From: Mariprofundus sp.
GTDB lineage: Bacteria; Pseudomonadota; Zetaproteobacteria; Mariprofundales; Mariprofundaceae
Direction of reading: 5' to 3'
Assembly (NCBI GenBank): GCA_021772775.1
Contig: JAJFLH010000019.1
Location: forward strand, 1 to 64,000
Length of the DNA stretch: 64,000 nucleotides
Within the stretch, counting starts at the first letter, position 1; each line of letters opens with the position of its first letter. The notes under the pieces were generated by a model, which had not been told where the DNA came from, did no database searches, and saw only the letters and a program-made list of their open reading frames with translations. The translations under genes were made by a program, and so were the position numbers. Positions 48,892-56,936 of the stretch are shown here, piece after piece.

Positions 48892-49647
48892 TCAGCTGTG
48901 GATGCGTTTCATTTCCGCATCGGAAATAGCGTAATTGGCATAAATATTTTGAACATCATCAATATCTTCCAGTCGTTCAATCAGGGCCAATAGCTTTTCA
49001 GCCGCATCGCCTTCTACTGTTATACTATTTTCAGGGATCCACGATATTTCAGCCATTTGGGCTATCAAATCTGCATCTTCAAGCGCTTGTTGCAGGGGGG
49101 CAAAATCAGCCGGTGCAGAGTATACAATCGAGCAGCCATCATCAGGGTGTTCTTCAATATCATCGGCACCCGCTTCAAGCGCCACATCCATCAGTGTCCC
49201 TTCATCTACACTCTCTGTCTCAAATATAAATTGACCCTTTTGATGAAACATCCACGCCACGCAACCGGATTCGCCCATGTTGCCGCCACCTTTATTAAAG
49301 GCTGAACGTACATCTGCGACTGTGCGTTTGCGATTGTCGGTCATGCAATCGACCAGGATAGCAACACCGGCTTGGCCATAACCTTCGTAGCGAATTTCAT
49401 CAATATGGACACCATCATCAGTGCCGGCACCACGGTGAATGGCTCGCTCGATATTGTCCTTGGGCATATTCACGCTTTTAGCGGCACTGATAGCCACACG
49501 CAGGCGGGGATTACAATCCGGATCTTCGCCACCAGTTCGTGCTGCAATGGTGATTTCACGAATATAACGGGTAAAAACTTTACCGCGTTTGGCGTCGGTA
49601 GCAGCTTTTTTGTGCTTGATCGTAGACCATTTACTGTGCCCTGACAT
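48892..49647 (-). CDS. yebC: YebC/PmpR family protein
   Basis: 251 residues. Starts MSGHSKWSTIKHKKAATDAK, with family motifs FTRYIREITIAAR, MPKDNIERAIHRGAG, and YEGYGQAGVAILVDCMTDNR. Members act as transcription regulators and, as shown for some, help ribosomes through proline stalls. The start ATG 49647 has GGGGAG at 49653-49658; an in-frame extension to 49686 is unlikely. Head of the ruv-tol run. Confidence 0.96.
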   Translation of the reverse strand: MSGHSKWSTIKHKKAATDAKRGKVFTRYIREITIAARTGGEDPDCNPRLRVAISAAKSVNMPKDNIERAIHRGAGTDDGVHIDEIRYEGYGQAGVAILVDCMTDNRKRTVADVRSAFNKGGGNMGESGCVAWMFHQKGQFIFETESVDEGTLMDVALEAGADDIEEHPDDGCSIVYSAPADFAPLQQALEDADLIAQMAEISWIPENSITVEGDAAEKLLALIERLEDIDDVQNIYANYAISDAEMKRIHS

Positions 49648-49971
49648 GCTCACTCCCCGGATTAAAATCAGCCCGGAGCATAACACTGCGTTATGAGTGA
49701 GTCATGTGTGTGAGGCAGACAAAAGCAGCTGAGGTGAGCTATATTATATTCGAAAAAAAAGAAGCAGGGCGGTAATAGGGGAGGTTTAACTTGTTATAAA
49801 GTGTTTAGAAAAAACTCATCCATACTACTTACAAGAAGAGAATTCTTGCAATCCCACAATAATAGTGTTTGATTTCCCGCCTGAATTTTTTACGTTGTCA
49901 AAGTTGTTTATGTTTAACATCAGTGGATATAGTATTACATTTCACTACTCAGGGAAGAGGGGACTATTTAA
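49648..49971. other. 324-bp divergent promoter region
   Basis: No gene. It separates minus-strand yebC from the plus-strand Roadblock-like gene and must hold both promoters. An inverted repeat CAAGAA-GAGAA-TTCTTG lies at 49832-49848. No certain -35/-10 pair was picked. GGGAAGAGGGG at 49951-49962 is the ribosome binding site for 49972. Confidence 0.45.
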
Positions 49972-50367
49972 ATGCAGAAATTGGAAACACTGGTTACTGA
50001 AGTTGAGGGCGGCCTTGCAGCGGCGGTCGTTGATTTGAATAATGGTTTGATTGTTGATGCATATCACAATGTTCCCTATTTTACGCAATCCTATATTGAT
50101 GCTGTAGGGGTGGCTGCTGTCGACATGTTCCGTGGCAAAACCATTACCGCAGTAGAAACGATGATGGCTGCTCAGCGCGGTGGCGAAATCAGCTACCATG
50201 TCAAAGAGATTCAGATGACAACAGACGGCACTTACCACTTCATGGCAGTGCTGCCAGATAAACCCGACTATTTACTTATTTTAGTTACTCGCACCACCAC
50301 TAGCTTAGGCGCTGGATGGATGGCAACCAGAAATGTTATGCAAGAGGTTGCTGAATTCTGCCCATGA
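49972..50367 (+). CDS. Roadblock/LC7-like protein 1
   Basis: 131 residues. The fold pattern is Roadblock/longin-like: VEGGLAAAVVDLNNGLIVDA at the start, two central helices (SYIDAVGVAAVDMFRG), and paired strands near the end (HFMAVLPDKPDYLLILVTRT). Such proteins usually dimerise and act on Ras/MglA-type GTPases or as adaptors. No GTPase gene is near. Followed by a hairpin at 50414-50443 and convergent with the kinase-phosphatase gene. Confidence 0.6.
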   Translation: MQKLETLVTEVEGGLAAAVVDLNNGLIVDAYHNVPYFTQSYIDAVGVAAVDMFRGKTITAVETMMAAQRGGEISYHVKEIQMTTDGTYHFMAVLPDKPDYLLILVTRTTTSLGAGWMATRNVMQEVAEFCP

Positions 50368-50413
50368 TGATCTAAGAAAATGCTGATTATATCATCCAGG
50401 TAATAAGCAGCAT

Positions 50414-50443
50414 GCACAGGCAAAAAGGTGGCTTTGCCTGTGC
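50414..50443. terminator. hairpin between convergent genes
   Basis: GCACAGGCAAA and TTTGCCTGTGC pair perfectly (11 bp) around an 8-base loop. It is 46 bases after the Roadblock gene's stop and 78 bases past the convergent gene's stop. No T-tract, so intrinsic termination is uncertain. Confidence 0.55.
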
Positions 50444-50521
50444 TTACAAATCAGTCTCTAGGGGCTTGGTTTGCAGACTATACGAGGTCTGCGCGGAAGT
50501 GCTGAATAAACAATCACTTTC

Positions 50522-52054
50522 TTAACGCCCCTCGCGCAATCGTTTGATCAGTTGTTCCGGGAATTTTTGTTTCTCCATGTCTGCAATGACCCGTGTTATA
50601 TCATAGGGTGTGCTTAGCATCTTCACTTTGTTTTCTTCTGGGTAGAATATAGCCACCTCAGCGATCACTTCAACTTCGCCGCCTCGGGGTTGTCCCACAG
50701 AACCCGGACACACCAATGCCGCTTCAAACCCTCGCAGATTAATATCACCCTTTGTTTTATCAAAAGCCAGATATTGTCCCGCTTGAAGTGCATAGACACC
50801 TTGAATATGAGAGTGTCCGTGTAGACAGAGAGATACTCCGATCTTTTTAAGATGATCTAAATTACGCTCTGATGTCATATTGTAGACATAGCCATTGAAA
50901 AAACTTTTATCAACGGGAGAGCCGTGAATGGCCATCCAACCGTTCATCTGATGGCGTACCGGCAGCGCACCCAGCCACATTTTTTCGTCATCATGCAGCT
51001 GGCCAAGAGTCCAGTCGGCCGTCCATTTTGCCATCTTACCCATAGCCACTCTGACATCACCATTATGCGCAACATAATGATCGTGGTTGCCACGTATGCA
51101 GAACATGTTTCGTTGTCTGATTAACTGAATACACTCATTTGGGTTCGGCCCATAACCGACTATATCCCCCAGCATCAAATATTGACGTACGCCATGGCTA
51201 TCGAGTTCTTTCAAAATAGCCTCAAATGCCGGTAGGTTAGCATGTACATCGGCAATGAGGGCAATTGGTTCCGAAGTCAGAAACTCACCTTTGGCTTGTT
51301 GAGTCATGGTGAATTTATATACAGGTCGTAGAGCGGTTAGAAACTCCATCTTTAATGTTTCTTGCTGACCTACGATCTGATCAATAATACCTTCACGAAC
51401 CATGTCTTCGGCATCAGAGGAGTGGGCTCGCAATAGCGGTTGCAGGAGTTCGCCCAGTTTTTTCCATGTATCTGCATCCATCGCTAAAACATCTGACTTT
51501 CGCACCCAGTTGCCGAGCATGGCGGAGAGAGAAGAAAAATTATCCCAAGGGTAGATATCATCATCGAGATAACAGACATGACCATCCAAAATGCCAAAGT
51601 TCGATAGACCTTCATCCAGACGTAGTCCGAACTCAGATGTGAAGTTCATATATATTTTTAGTACTTCAAGTAACCGGCGTGTACGCTCATTGATATCCAA
51701 AGAGTGAAAATCCACCGTGTGCAAGGCCTGCATGCGGGGGGTGATATTGGCAACCATCCACTGCTCATTCATGGCAAATACCAGCCACGTACGCTGGGAG
51801 TGATAAACACCATAGCCTTTCTCTTTTTCGATTTGTAAGGAGCACCATTTTTCAGCTACCGACAGCGAGGGGAAACCATTGCTTCGACTGATTTTTAACA
51901 CCCATTGTTCATTAATATAGATAGAGGTGTCAGGTTTACCTGTAAAGTCACCATTGTATTTCAAGGCGACTTTTTCACTATTCAATAAGCCTTCAATTGC
52001 CTGTTTATCAACCGGGCTGCTGCCGCAAAGGCTTCCTATAATACTTATGTTCAT
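50522..52054 (-). CDS. fusion: kinase-like domain + calcineurin-type metallophosphatase
   Basis: 510 residues. Residues about 30-190 look like a protein-kinase fold: VLKI (candidate Lys), a catalytic-loop pattern with Asp and Asn five apart (RLDEGLSNFG), and a DFG-like Asp in VCYLDDDIYPWD. Residues about 265-500 are a YfcE/MJ0936-type phosphatase with full metal motifs: ALIADVHANLPAF, LMLGDIVGYGPNP, CIRGNHDHYV, MAIHGSP and CLHGHSHIQG. Divergent from the Roadblock-ODP operon (210 bp between), suggesting a shared signalling role. The kinase part is inferred by motif only. Confidence 0.65.
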   Translation of the reverse strand: MNISIIGSLCGSSPVDKQAIEGLLNSEKVALKYNGDFTGKPDTSIYINEQWVLKISRSNGFPSLSVAEKWCSLQIEKEKGYGVYHSQRTWLVFAMNEQWMVANITPRMQALHTVDFHSLDINERTRRLLEVLKIYMNFTSEFGLRLDEGLSNFGILDGHVCYLDDDIYPWDNFSSLSAMLGNWVRKSDVLAMDADTWKKLGELLQPLLRAHSSDAEDMVREGIIDQIVGQQETLKMEFLTALRPVYKFTMTQQAKGEFLTSEPIALIADVHANLPAFEAILKELDSHGVRQYLMLGDIVGYGPNPNECIQLIRQRNMFCIRGNHDHYVAHNGDVRVAMGKMAKWTADWTLGQLHDDEKMWLGALPVRHQMNGWMAIHGSPVDKSFFNGYVYNMTSERNLDHLKKIGVSLCLHGHSHIQGVYALQAGQYLAFDKTKGDINLRGFEAALVCPGSVGQPRGGEVEVIAEVAIFYPEENKVKMLSTPYDITRVIADMEKQKFPEQLIKRLREGR

Positions 52055-52263
52055 TGCATCAGGAAGGTGAGAGGGGGTTGGGATAACATCATAGAGCTAG
52101 AGCTACGATATTTTAGTGCATGCGTCAAATTAATCAGTCAGAGTGTGGAAATACAGACAGTCTTAAACTGAGTCTTTATTCAGAAAAAAAACTGTTGCAA
52201 AGTTTTTAGTGGAAACCCTCTTATATTTAGGGTTAAATTACAGCTTGCTTGGAGGGATTAGAA

Positions 52264-52644
52264 TTGAAAGTCACATTGGATCAACATTTACAACTCATTC
52301 TTGAGGAAGTGCGTCAACAGCATAAAATGCATTCGCTGCTGCTTGCTGACCACCATGGTTTGGCGGTTAGTCATGCCGGAGAGATAGCGCATGCTGGCAT
52401 GTCTGCGATTGCACCTGAGCTTCTCAGAGTTGGTGAACATGCTAAACGTTTGGGAGAATACGATAGCATTACTTGTGTTGCCCTTGTGCTTGAAGACTCT
52501 CATTTGATGGTCATCAAAGACCTTGATGTGGGGGGCGAGCCTTTTGTACTGGTCATGGATACCGCAGCGGTTCCAAAGGGAATGATAAAAATGCTAGCTA
52601 ATCTGGGTGAACGGATTGCTGATGCTATGGCTCTGGACAGGTAA
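52264..52644 (+). CDS. Roadblock/LC7 domain protein 2
   Basis: About 126 residues with a Roadblock/LC7 pattern: SLLLADHHGLAVSHAGEI, HAGMSAIAPELLRVGEHAKR, HLMVIKDLDVGGEPFVLVMD. The start is taken as TTG 52264 because GGAGGGA (52251-52257) is 6 bases before it; TTG 52249 overlaps that site. Probable dimeric regulator of a small GTPase. First gene of a run with the diiron protein (44 bp) and Roadblock protein 3. Confidence 0.72.
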   Translation: MKVTLDQHLQLILEEVRQQHKMHSLLLADHHGLAVSHAGEIAHAGMSAIAPELLRVGEHAKRLGEYDSITCVALVLEDSHLMVIKDLDVGGEPFVLVMDTAAVPKGMIKMLANLGERIADAMALDR

Positions 52645-52688
52645 TCTTAATAGCAAAAATAAAATGATATCGAGGGGTTAATCATATT

Positions 52689-53438
52689 ATGGCAGATATA
52701 CTGTTTGAAAATGAAAATCATAAATGTGTGTTTTTTGAAGACTTTACTGAAGGTGAAATGATATCTGCGAATCAGCATTTAATTATTCATAATGGTAAAG
52801 GAATGTTGTTAGATCCGGGTGGGCACAAGGTTTATGCAAAACTTTTCTCAGCTCTGCCTGATCACCTGCCACCAGCTTCTTTGGAATATCTATTTTTATC
52901 TCATCAGGACCCGGATATTGTTGCATCAGTTAATGGCTGGTTAATGATTACTGATGCTGATGCCTATATGTCTGCAATCTGGCGTCGTTTTGTGGCTCAT
53001 TTTGGCGTTGATGGCAGCGTAATGGATCGTATGAAAGAGATCCCAGATGGTGGTATGAAGCTTGACCTTCAAGGTTGCGAGCTGCAGTTGATTCCTGCTC
53101 ACTTTTTACACTCTGCCGGCAACTTCCATGTTTATGATCCTATTTCAAAGGTTCTTTATACTGGTGACCTTGGTGCTGCCATCGTTAATTACCGTTTTGT
53201 TGAAGATTTTGATGCTCATGCGGCGGAAATGATCGGTTTCCATAATCGTTATATGGCGAGTAAAACAGCATGCCAGCTGTGGGCAAAAATGGTGCGTGAA
53301 CTGGATATTGAAATCATTGCTCCGCAACATGGTGCTATGTTCAAAGGTAAAGAGATGTGCACACGTTTTATTGATTGGGTGGAAGTTCTTGAGCCTGGTG
53401 CTGATGCGATGAAGGATAGCTATAAATTACCTGCATAA
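52689..53438 (+). CDS. oxygen-binding di-iron (ODP-like) MBL-fold protein
   Basis: 249 residues of the metallo-beta-lactamase fold in its flavodiiron/ODP form. Metal-site text includes YLFLSHQDPDIVASV (with DPD instead of the HxEHxD of flavodiiron proteins), AHFLHSAGNFHVYD, VLYTGDLGAA and IIAPQHGAMFKG. ODPs, known from Treponema and Thermotoga, bind O2 at a diiron centre and in chemotaxis systems act as oxygen sensors. No flavodoxin domain follows. It lies between two Roadblock genes, which points to O2 signalling. AGGGGTTA precedes the ATG. Confidence 0.78.
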   Translation: MADILFENENHKCVFFEDFTEGEMISANQHLIIHNGKGMLLDPGGHKVYAKLFSALPDHLPPASLEYLFLSHQDPDIVASVNGWLMITDADAYMSAIWRRFVAHFGVDGSVMDRMKEIPDGGMKLDLQGCELQLIPAHFLHSAGNFHVYDPISKVLYTGDLGAAIVNYRFVEDFDAHAAEMIGFHNRYMASKTACQLWAKMVRELDIEIIAPQHGAMFKGKEMCTRFIDWVEVLEPGADAMKDSYKLPA

Positions 53439-53488
53439 ATGAATTGTAATAGTGATAAAAAATAAATATGTTAAAACGGGAGATGTAA

Positions 53489-53854
53489 ATGGCAACGAAA
53501 CAGGAAAAAATCAATGCAATTCTAAATGAGTTGAAAATGGCGACATCTGACATCAAAGGTGCAGGTGTTATCAGTCCGGACGGCATGATGATTGCTGATC
53601 AGTTGGGTGGAAACCAGGGCGATGCTGCGGCAGCCATGGGTGCTGCACTTGGTAGTTTGGCTAAACGTGTTACAGACACATTGAAAGTGGGTGACTTCCA
53701 GGAAGTTAACATCCGTGGTGCAAATGCTGGTATTTTGTTGTTCGATATTGAGCACAGAGCATCATTGATTGTGATTGTTAATCAAGGTGCAAACCTTGGC
53801 CTAGTCCTACTTGAAGCCAGACAGGCGCAATCTCAACTCGGTCAGATGATCTAA
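53489..53854 (+). CDS. Roadblock/LC7 domain protein 3 (MglB-like)
   Basis: 121 residues, the clearest Roadblock protein of the three: INAILNELKMATSDIKGAGV, VISPDGMMIADQL, AAAMGAALGSLAKRVTDTLK, NAGILLFDIEHRASLIVIVN. MglB proteins of this type are GTPase-activating partners of MglA in polarity systems. No mglA in the window. GGGAG precedes the ATG; 50 bp after the ODP gene; followed by a terminator at 53884. Confidence 0.82.
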   Translation: MATKQEKINAILNELKMATSDIKGAGVISPDGMMIADQLGGNQGDAAAAMGAALGSLAKRVTDTLKVGDFQEVNIRGANAGILLFDIEHRASLIVIVNQGANLGLVLLEARQAQSQLGQMI

Positions 53855-53883
53855 TAGAAGACTGTTAAAGATTAACTATTAAA

Positions 53884-53917
53884 GCGGCGGAACCATTCTG
53901 GTTTCGCCGTTTTTATT
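53884..53917 (+). terminator. intrinsic terminator after the Roadblock-ODP run
   Basis: GGCGGAACCA and TGGTTTCGCC form a near-perfect stem around a 4-base loop, followed by GTTTTTATTC. It separates the Roadblock-ODP-Roadblock run from the globin gene. Confidence 0.8.
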
Positions 53918-54058
53918 CTATAAGTAATAATTGTAAACGGAATAAGCAGGCATTTATCGGTAACAGATCTTTAAGAGCAGAATGACACAGTGGTTTAAGT
54001 GTGCTTAGGATGCTGAAGCTTGTTTATTATTAATGGAAAAATATTGGAGAATATAGCA

Positions 54059-54577
54059 ATGTCAGAAACTACAAAAAATAATTTCAATAGAGCAAAAGCA
54101 TTTTGCAATTTTGATGCTGTATATGCACCACTGTTGCCTACGATTAAAGATGTGGTGATGAAACACGGTGATGAAATCACCAATACATTTTATGCGGAAC
54201 TGGCTAATGATGAGGTCGCTGCTGCAATTGTGAGTGGCCGAGTTGAGCAACTAAAGGTCACTCATAAGCAATGGATGGAAGAGTTGTTCAATGGTGAATA
54301 TGGCGATGCTTATTTTGCGCAGCGTTATAAAATCGGTGAAACACACGTTAGGGCCAAGATTGAACCATATTTCGTGGAAGTTATTACCTCCTTCCTGCGC
54401 CGTAAGTTTGCAGAAGTATTAAGTGATAATCCCAAGGCTCTTGAAGCCGCTTTGACTATATTGGATCTCGATGCAATTATTATCATTGGTGCTTATCACG
54501 AAGATCGTATGAAGCGTATGTCTGAAGTTACTGGTATGAATCAGGCGCTGCTTGAAAGGCTGATGAGTTTTGGTTAA
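54059..54577 (+). CDS. stand-alone protoglobin / sensor globin
   Basis: About 172 residues of the protoglobin/globin-coupled-sensor family: FCNFDAVYAPLLPTIKDVVM, HKQWMEELFNGEYGDAYFAQ, and the likely proximal His in KIGETHVRAKIEPYF. It should bind haem and O2, NO or CO. No output domain follows, unlike globin-coupled sensors. ATG 54059 has GGAG at 54046-54049; upstream in-frame starts are unlikely. Its own terminator is at 54603. Confidence 0.85.
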   Translation: MSETTKNNFNRAKAFCNFDAVYAPLLPTIKDVVMKHGDEITNTFYAELANDEVAAAIVSGRVEQLKVTHKQWMEELFNGEYGDAYFAQRYKIGETHVRAKIEPYFVEVITSFLRRKFAEVLSDNPKALEAALTILDLDAIIIIGAYHEDRMKRMSEVTGMNQALLERLMSFG

Positions 54578-54602
54578 GTAGTTAGTTATCTGTTTGTTTC
54601 AT

Positions 54603-54639
54603 GGGCTTTCCTGCTGGGAACAGTAGGGGAGCCTTTTTT
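54603..54639 (+). terminator. intrinsic terminator after the globin gene
   Basis: GGGCTTTCCTGCTG pairs imperfectly with CAGTAGGGGAGCC around GGAA, followed by TTTTTTC. The T-run makes this a convincing rho-independent terminator. The convergent coq7 gene ends about 55 bp further on. Confidence 0.78.
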
Positions 54640-54693
54640 CTTTCTGTCGGTTTTTTGGAACAATAAGGTTTCTTAAGCAGCTAAGCCTAGCTG

Positions 54694-55359
54694 TTATACC
54701 TTTTCAGCAACTGAAGTCATCACCTTTGATGTTAATTTCATCATCTGTTTGATCGGTTGCGGAAGATCTGCTGCTCCCAAGTGTTCTGCTAATTCGGCAT
54801 GACCTTGTTCATCTATTTTCATCTGCTCCACAATAGCGCGACTGCGATCATCTTCTTCAGGTAGACGATCCAGGTGATCATCCAAATGGCGTACAACCTG
54901 ATGTTCAGTCTCAGCGAGAAAGCCAAGATTCCAGCGATCACCAGCGATGCCTGCAGCCATGCCAATGGCGAAAGAGCCGGTATACCAAAATGGATCAAAC
55001 AGGGAAGGGCGCTCATCCAACTCTTCAAGGCGTTTGCGACACCAGTTGAGATGGTCCGCCTCTTCCAGCGATGCATTTTTTAGTTTGTCGACCAATTTGG
55101 GGTCTCGAGCTGTCAGGCTTTGGCCTTGATACAGAGCCTGAGCAGCCATCTCACCAGAGTGATTTACGCGCATAAGAGCTGCAGCGTGTTTTTTCTGTGC
55201 ATTTGAAAGCGTTGATGTATCAGGATCTTTAGCATCTGCCGGATAAGGACGTGAGCTGGTTTGCCTGCAAAAAATATTATTTAGAGCGCGATCAAACTCG
55301 CCAATAAGCTTATCAGTGATAGTCGATTGTCTAAAGTTAGATTTCATGTGACTAATCAT
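54694..55359 (-). CDS. coq7: Coq7-type demethoxyubiquinone hydroxylase
   Basis: 221 residues. Diiron ligands sit in VNHSGEMAAQALYQGQ, SLEEADHLNWC, LAETEHQVVRHL and KIDEQGHAELAEH, the typical E/ExxH pattern of Coq7. It makes the last hydroxylation in ubiquinone synthesis, using O2. Start ATG 55359 or the internal ATG four codons on; neither has a clear Shine-Dalgarno. The DnaA-box cluster 70-104 bp upstream may influence its promoter. Confidence 0.93.
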   Translation of the reverse strand: MISHMKSNFRQSTITDKLIGEFDRALNNIFCRQTSSRPYPADAKDPDTSTLSNAQKKHAAALMRVNHSGEMAAQALYQGQSLTARDPKLVDKLKNASLEEADHLNWCRKRLEELDERPSLFDPFWYTGSFAIGMAAGIAGDRWNLGFLAETEHQVVRHLDDHLDRLPEEDDRSRAIVEQMKIDEQGHAELAEHLGAADLPQPIKQMMKLTSKVMTSVAEKV

Positions 55360-55428
55360 AAAACGAGTTGGCTACAGCGCAATAGTGGGTTTGGAGTATG
55401 AACCATTTTTTTTCAATGGCTTTTTTAT

Positions 55429-55463
55429 CTATCCACACAGGTTGTGGATAACTATGTGGATGA
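55429..55463. promoter_or_regulatory. three-DnaA-box cluster (DARS-like), copy 2
   Basis: CTATCCACA at 55429-55437 (forward), TGTGGATAA at 55443-55451 (reverse) and TGTGGATGA at 55455-55463 (reverse). Gaps of 5 and 3 bases are identical to copy 1 at 3529-3563, and the 11 bases TTGTGGATAAC are identical. The site lies between the divergent side of coq7 and the 3' end of hpnE. Either a DnaA-regulatory locus or a DnaA-controlled coq7 promoter. Confidence 0.65.
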
Positions 55464-55642
55464 ATCCCTTCTAACACCTGTGATTTATTAGGATAAGAGA
55501 GGGTTGAATGTGGTGGTTAAATATTATGCAATGATTTTATTTCATATATTTCAGTATGTTATGATCTTAAGTTAAAGTACCTTTGTAAAGGTGGAGAATG
55601 AAGAGTAGGGGCCCTGACATATCAATGTCAGGAGTGGATAAT

Positions 55643-56935
55643 TTACCTTTTGAGTCTATCCAAGCAGGAATTTGCTGCATTTTCACCACGTTGAACGGCC
55701 CATTCAATCGTCGCAGGCAGATCCCCCGGTTTTGAGCGCTCTGAGGCGTCGATAACAGCCTGTGGAAGAACTTGCTCGTCATGATCATGGCGCACCAGAA
55801 CAGTGGCTCGTTTTTCCCTGACAATGCGGTAATGGACAGGCGTTAATGCATACAGAGATGTGATTGCCCTGATTTCATCCCTGATGATTTGCACCAGTGT
55901 TAAATCATCCAGCTTACTCTGATCAGCGCTGATGACAGCGCACAAATGTCGCAATTTGCTTTGATCATGCATTTGCGACGAGACATCAAAAAACCATTGC
56001 CCGGTAGTACCTAGACTGCCAATCAGTAGAGATGGAAGATGAACCTCCTGTTCAAACCAGAGGTGAATATTACAAATAGCTCGGGTTTCGCATGAAGTTG
56101 GGCGATTGAGTAAGCGGTCAGTAGCATAGGCTGGCAAAGCAAGGATAACATGTTGAAATGATTGCCCTGCGATTTGGATAGAGTCCTCAATCTCCTGCAG
56201 TGACCGAACGCATGTCCGGGTATGCAGTTTCACGCCTAGTTGTTGTGCGCGTTCACAGAGCGGGTCTATCAGTGCTTGATCCAATGGTTTTGTAAACCAA
56301 CCAAGGCGAGCCTGTTTGTGGCTGGAGAAGCTTTCATGCAACACGCGCCGAAATGATGATGCGCAGGCGGTATCCATACTTTCGTTCATGGCGCCGAGAC
56401 ATAATGGTTCGATAAGGTCGTGAATAAGTTGATTGGGCATAGAGAGTTGCTGCATCCACTCTTGCACTGTGCAGCTATCATCCATATCAGATTTCAATGT
56501 GGTAGCCAGTTTTACCATCGCCAGTGGGGATGTTTGATCATGGCCGGGCAGTTCGCCGACTGCTTTGAGTAGGGCCAGATTAAAAGGTAGCCAAGTTGTG
56601 GGTTTAAAAGAAAAACTACCACGCTGTGACTCCCAAAGCGGCAAATGCAGGCTGGATTGCCAATGAATATGATGTGAGATACCACAATCCTGCATGAGTT
56701 TTTGTGTGGTCTGGTAGGCTCCAACAAGTAGATGTGGGCCGTTATCACAAAGGCAATCTACCTTGCCTTCATAAAAGGATCGGGTTCTTCCACCCGCTTT
56801 AGGCGCAGCTTCAAACAGATGAACATCAATACCCTGTTCAGCCAAACGGATAGCAGCAGTTAAGCCGGTTAAGCCTGCACCGACAATGGCAACTGGTTTG
56901 TCTGGCTGTTGATCTGAAAGTCTCGACTTTGAAAT
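55643..56935 (-). CDS. hpnE: hydroxysqualene dehydroxylase HpnE
   Basis: About 430 residues if it starts at ATT 56935. It is an FAD-dependent amine-oxidase-fold enzyme that converts hydroxysqualene to squalene after HpnD and HpnC. The FAD motif VAIVGAGLTGLTAAI lies upstream of the first ordinary start (TTG 56845), so the gene must begin earlier. In that stretch there is no ATG, GTG or TTG; the only good candidate is ATT 56935, preceded by GGAG at 56943-56946 with a 7-base gap and just after hpnD's stop. Downstream motifs: EAAPKAGGRTRSF, DNGPHLLVGAY. Confidence 0.85.
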   Translation of the reverse strand: MSKSRLSDQQPDKPVAIVGAGLTGLTAAIRLAEQGIDVHLFEAAPKAGGRTRSFYEGKVDCLCDNGPHLLVGAYQTTQKLMQDCGISHHIHWQSSLHLPLWESQRGSFSFKPTTWLPFNLALLKAVGELPGHDQTSPLAMVKLATTLKSDMDDSCTVQEWMQQLSMPNQLIHDLIEPLCLGAMNESMDTACASSFRRVLHESFSSHKQARLGWFTKPLDQALIDPLCERAQQLGVKLHTRTCVRSLQEIEDSIQIAGQSFQHVILALPAYATDRLLNRPTSCETRAICNIHLWFEQEVHLPSLLIGSLGTTGQWFFDVSSQMHDQSKLRHLCAVISADQSKLDDLTLVQIIRDEIRAITSLYALTPVHYRIVREKRATVLVRHDHDEQVLPQAVIDASERSKPGDLPATIEWAVQRGENAANSCLDRLKR

Positions 56936-56936
56936 A

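Noticed and set aside
52689-53438. Metallo-beta-lactamase (antibiotic resistance)
   Set aside because: The metal motif is SHQDPD and the layout is that of ODP/flavodiiron proteins, not of class B lactamases.
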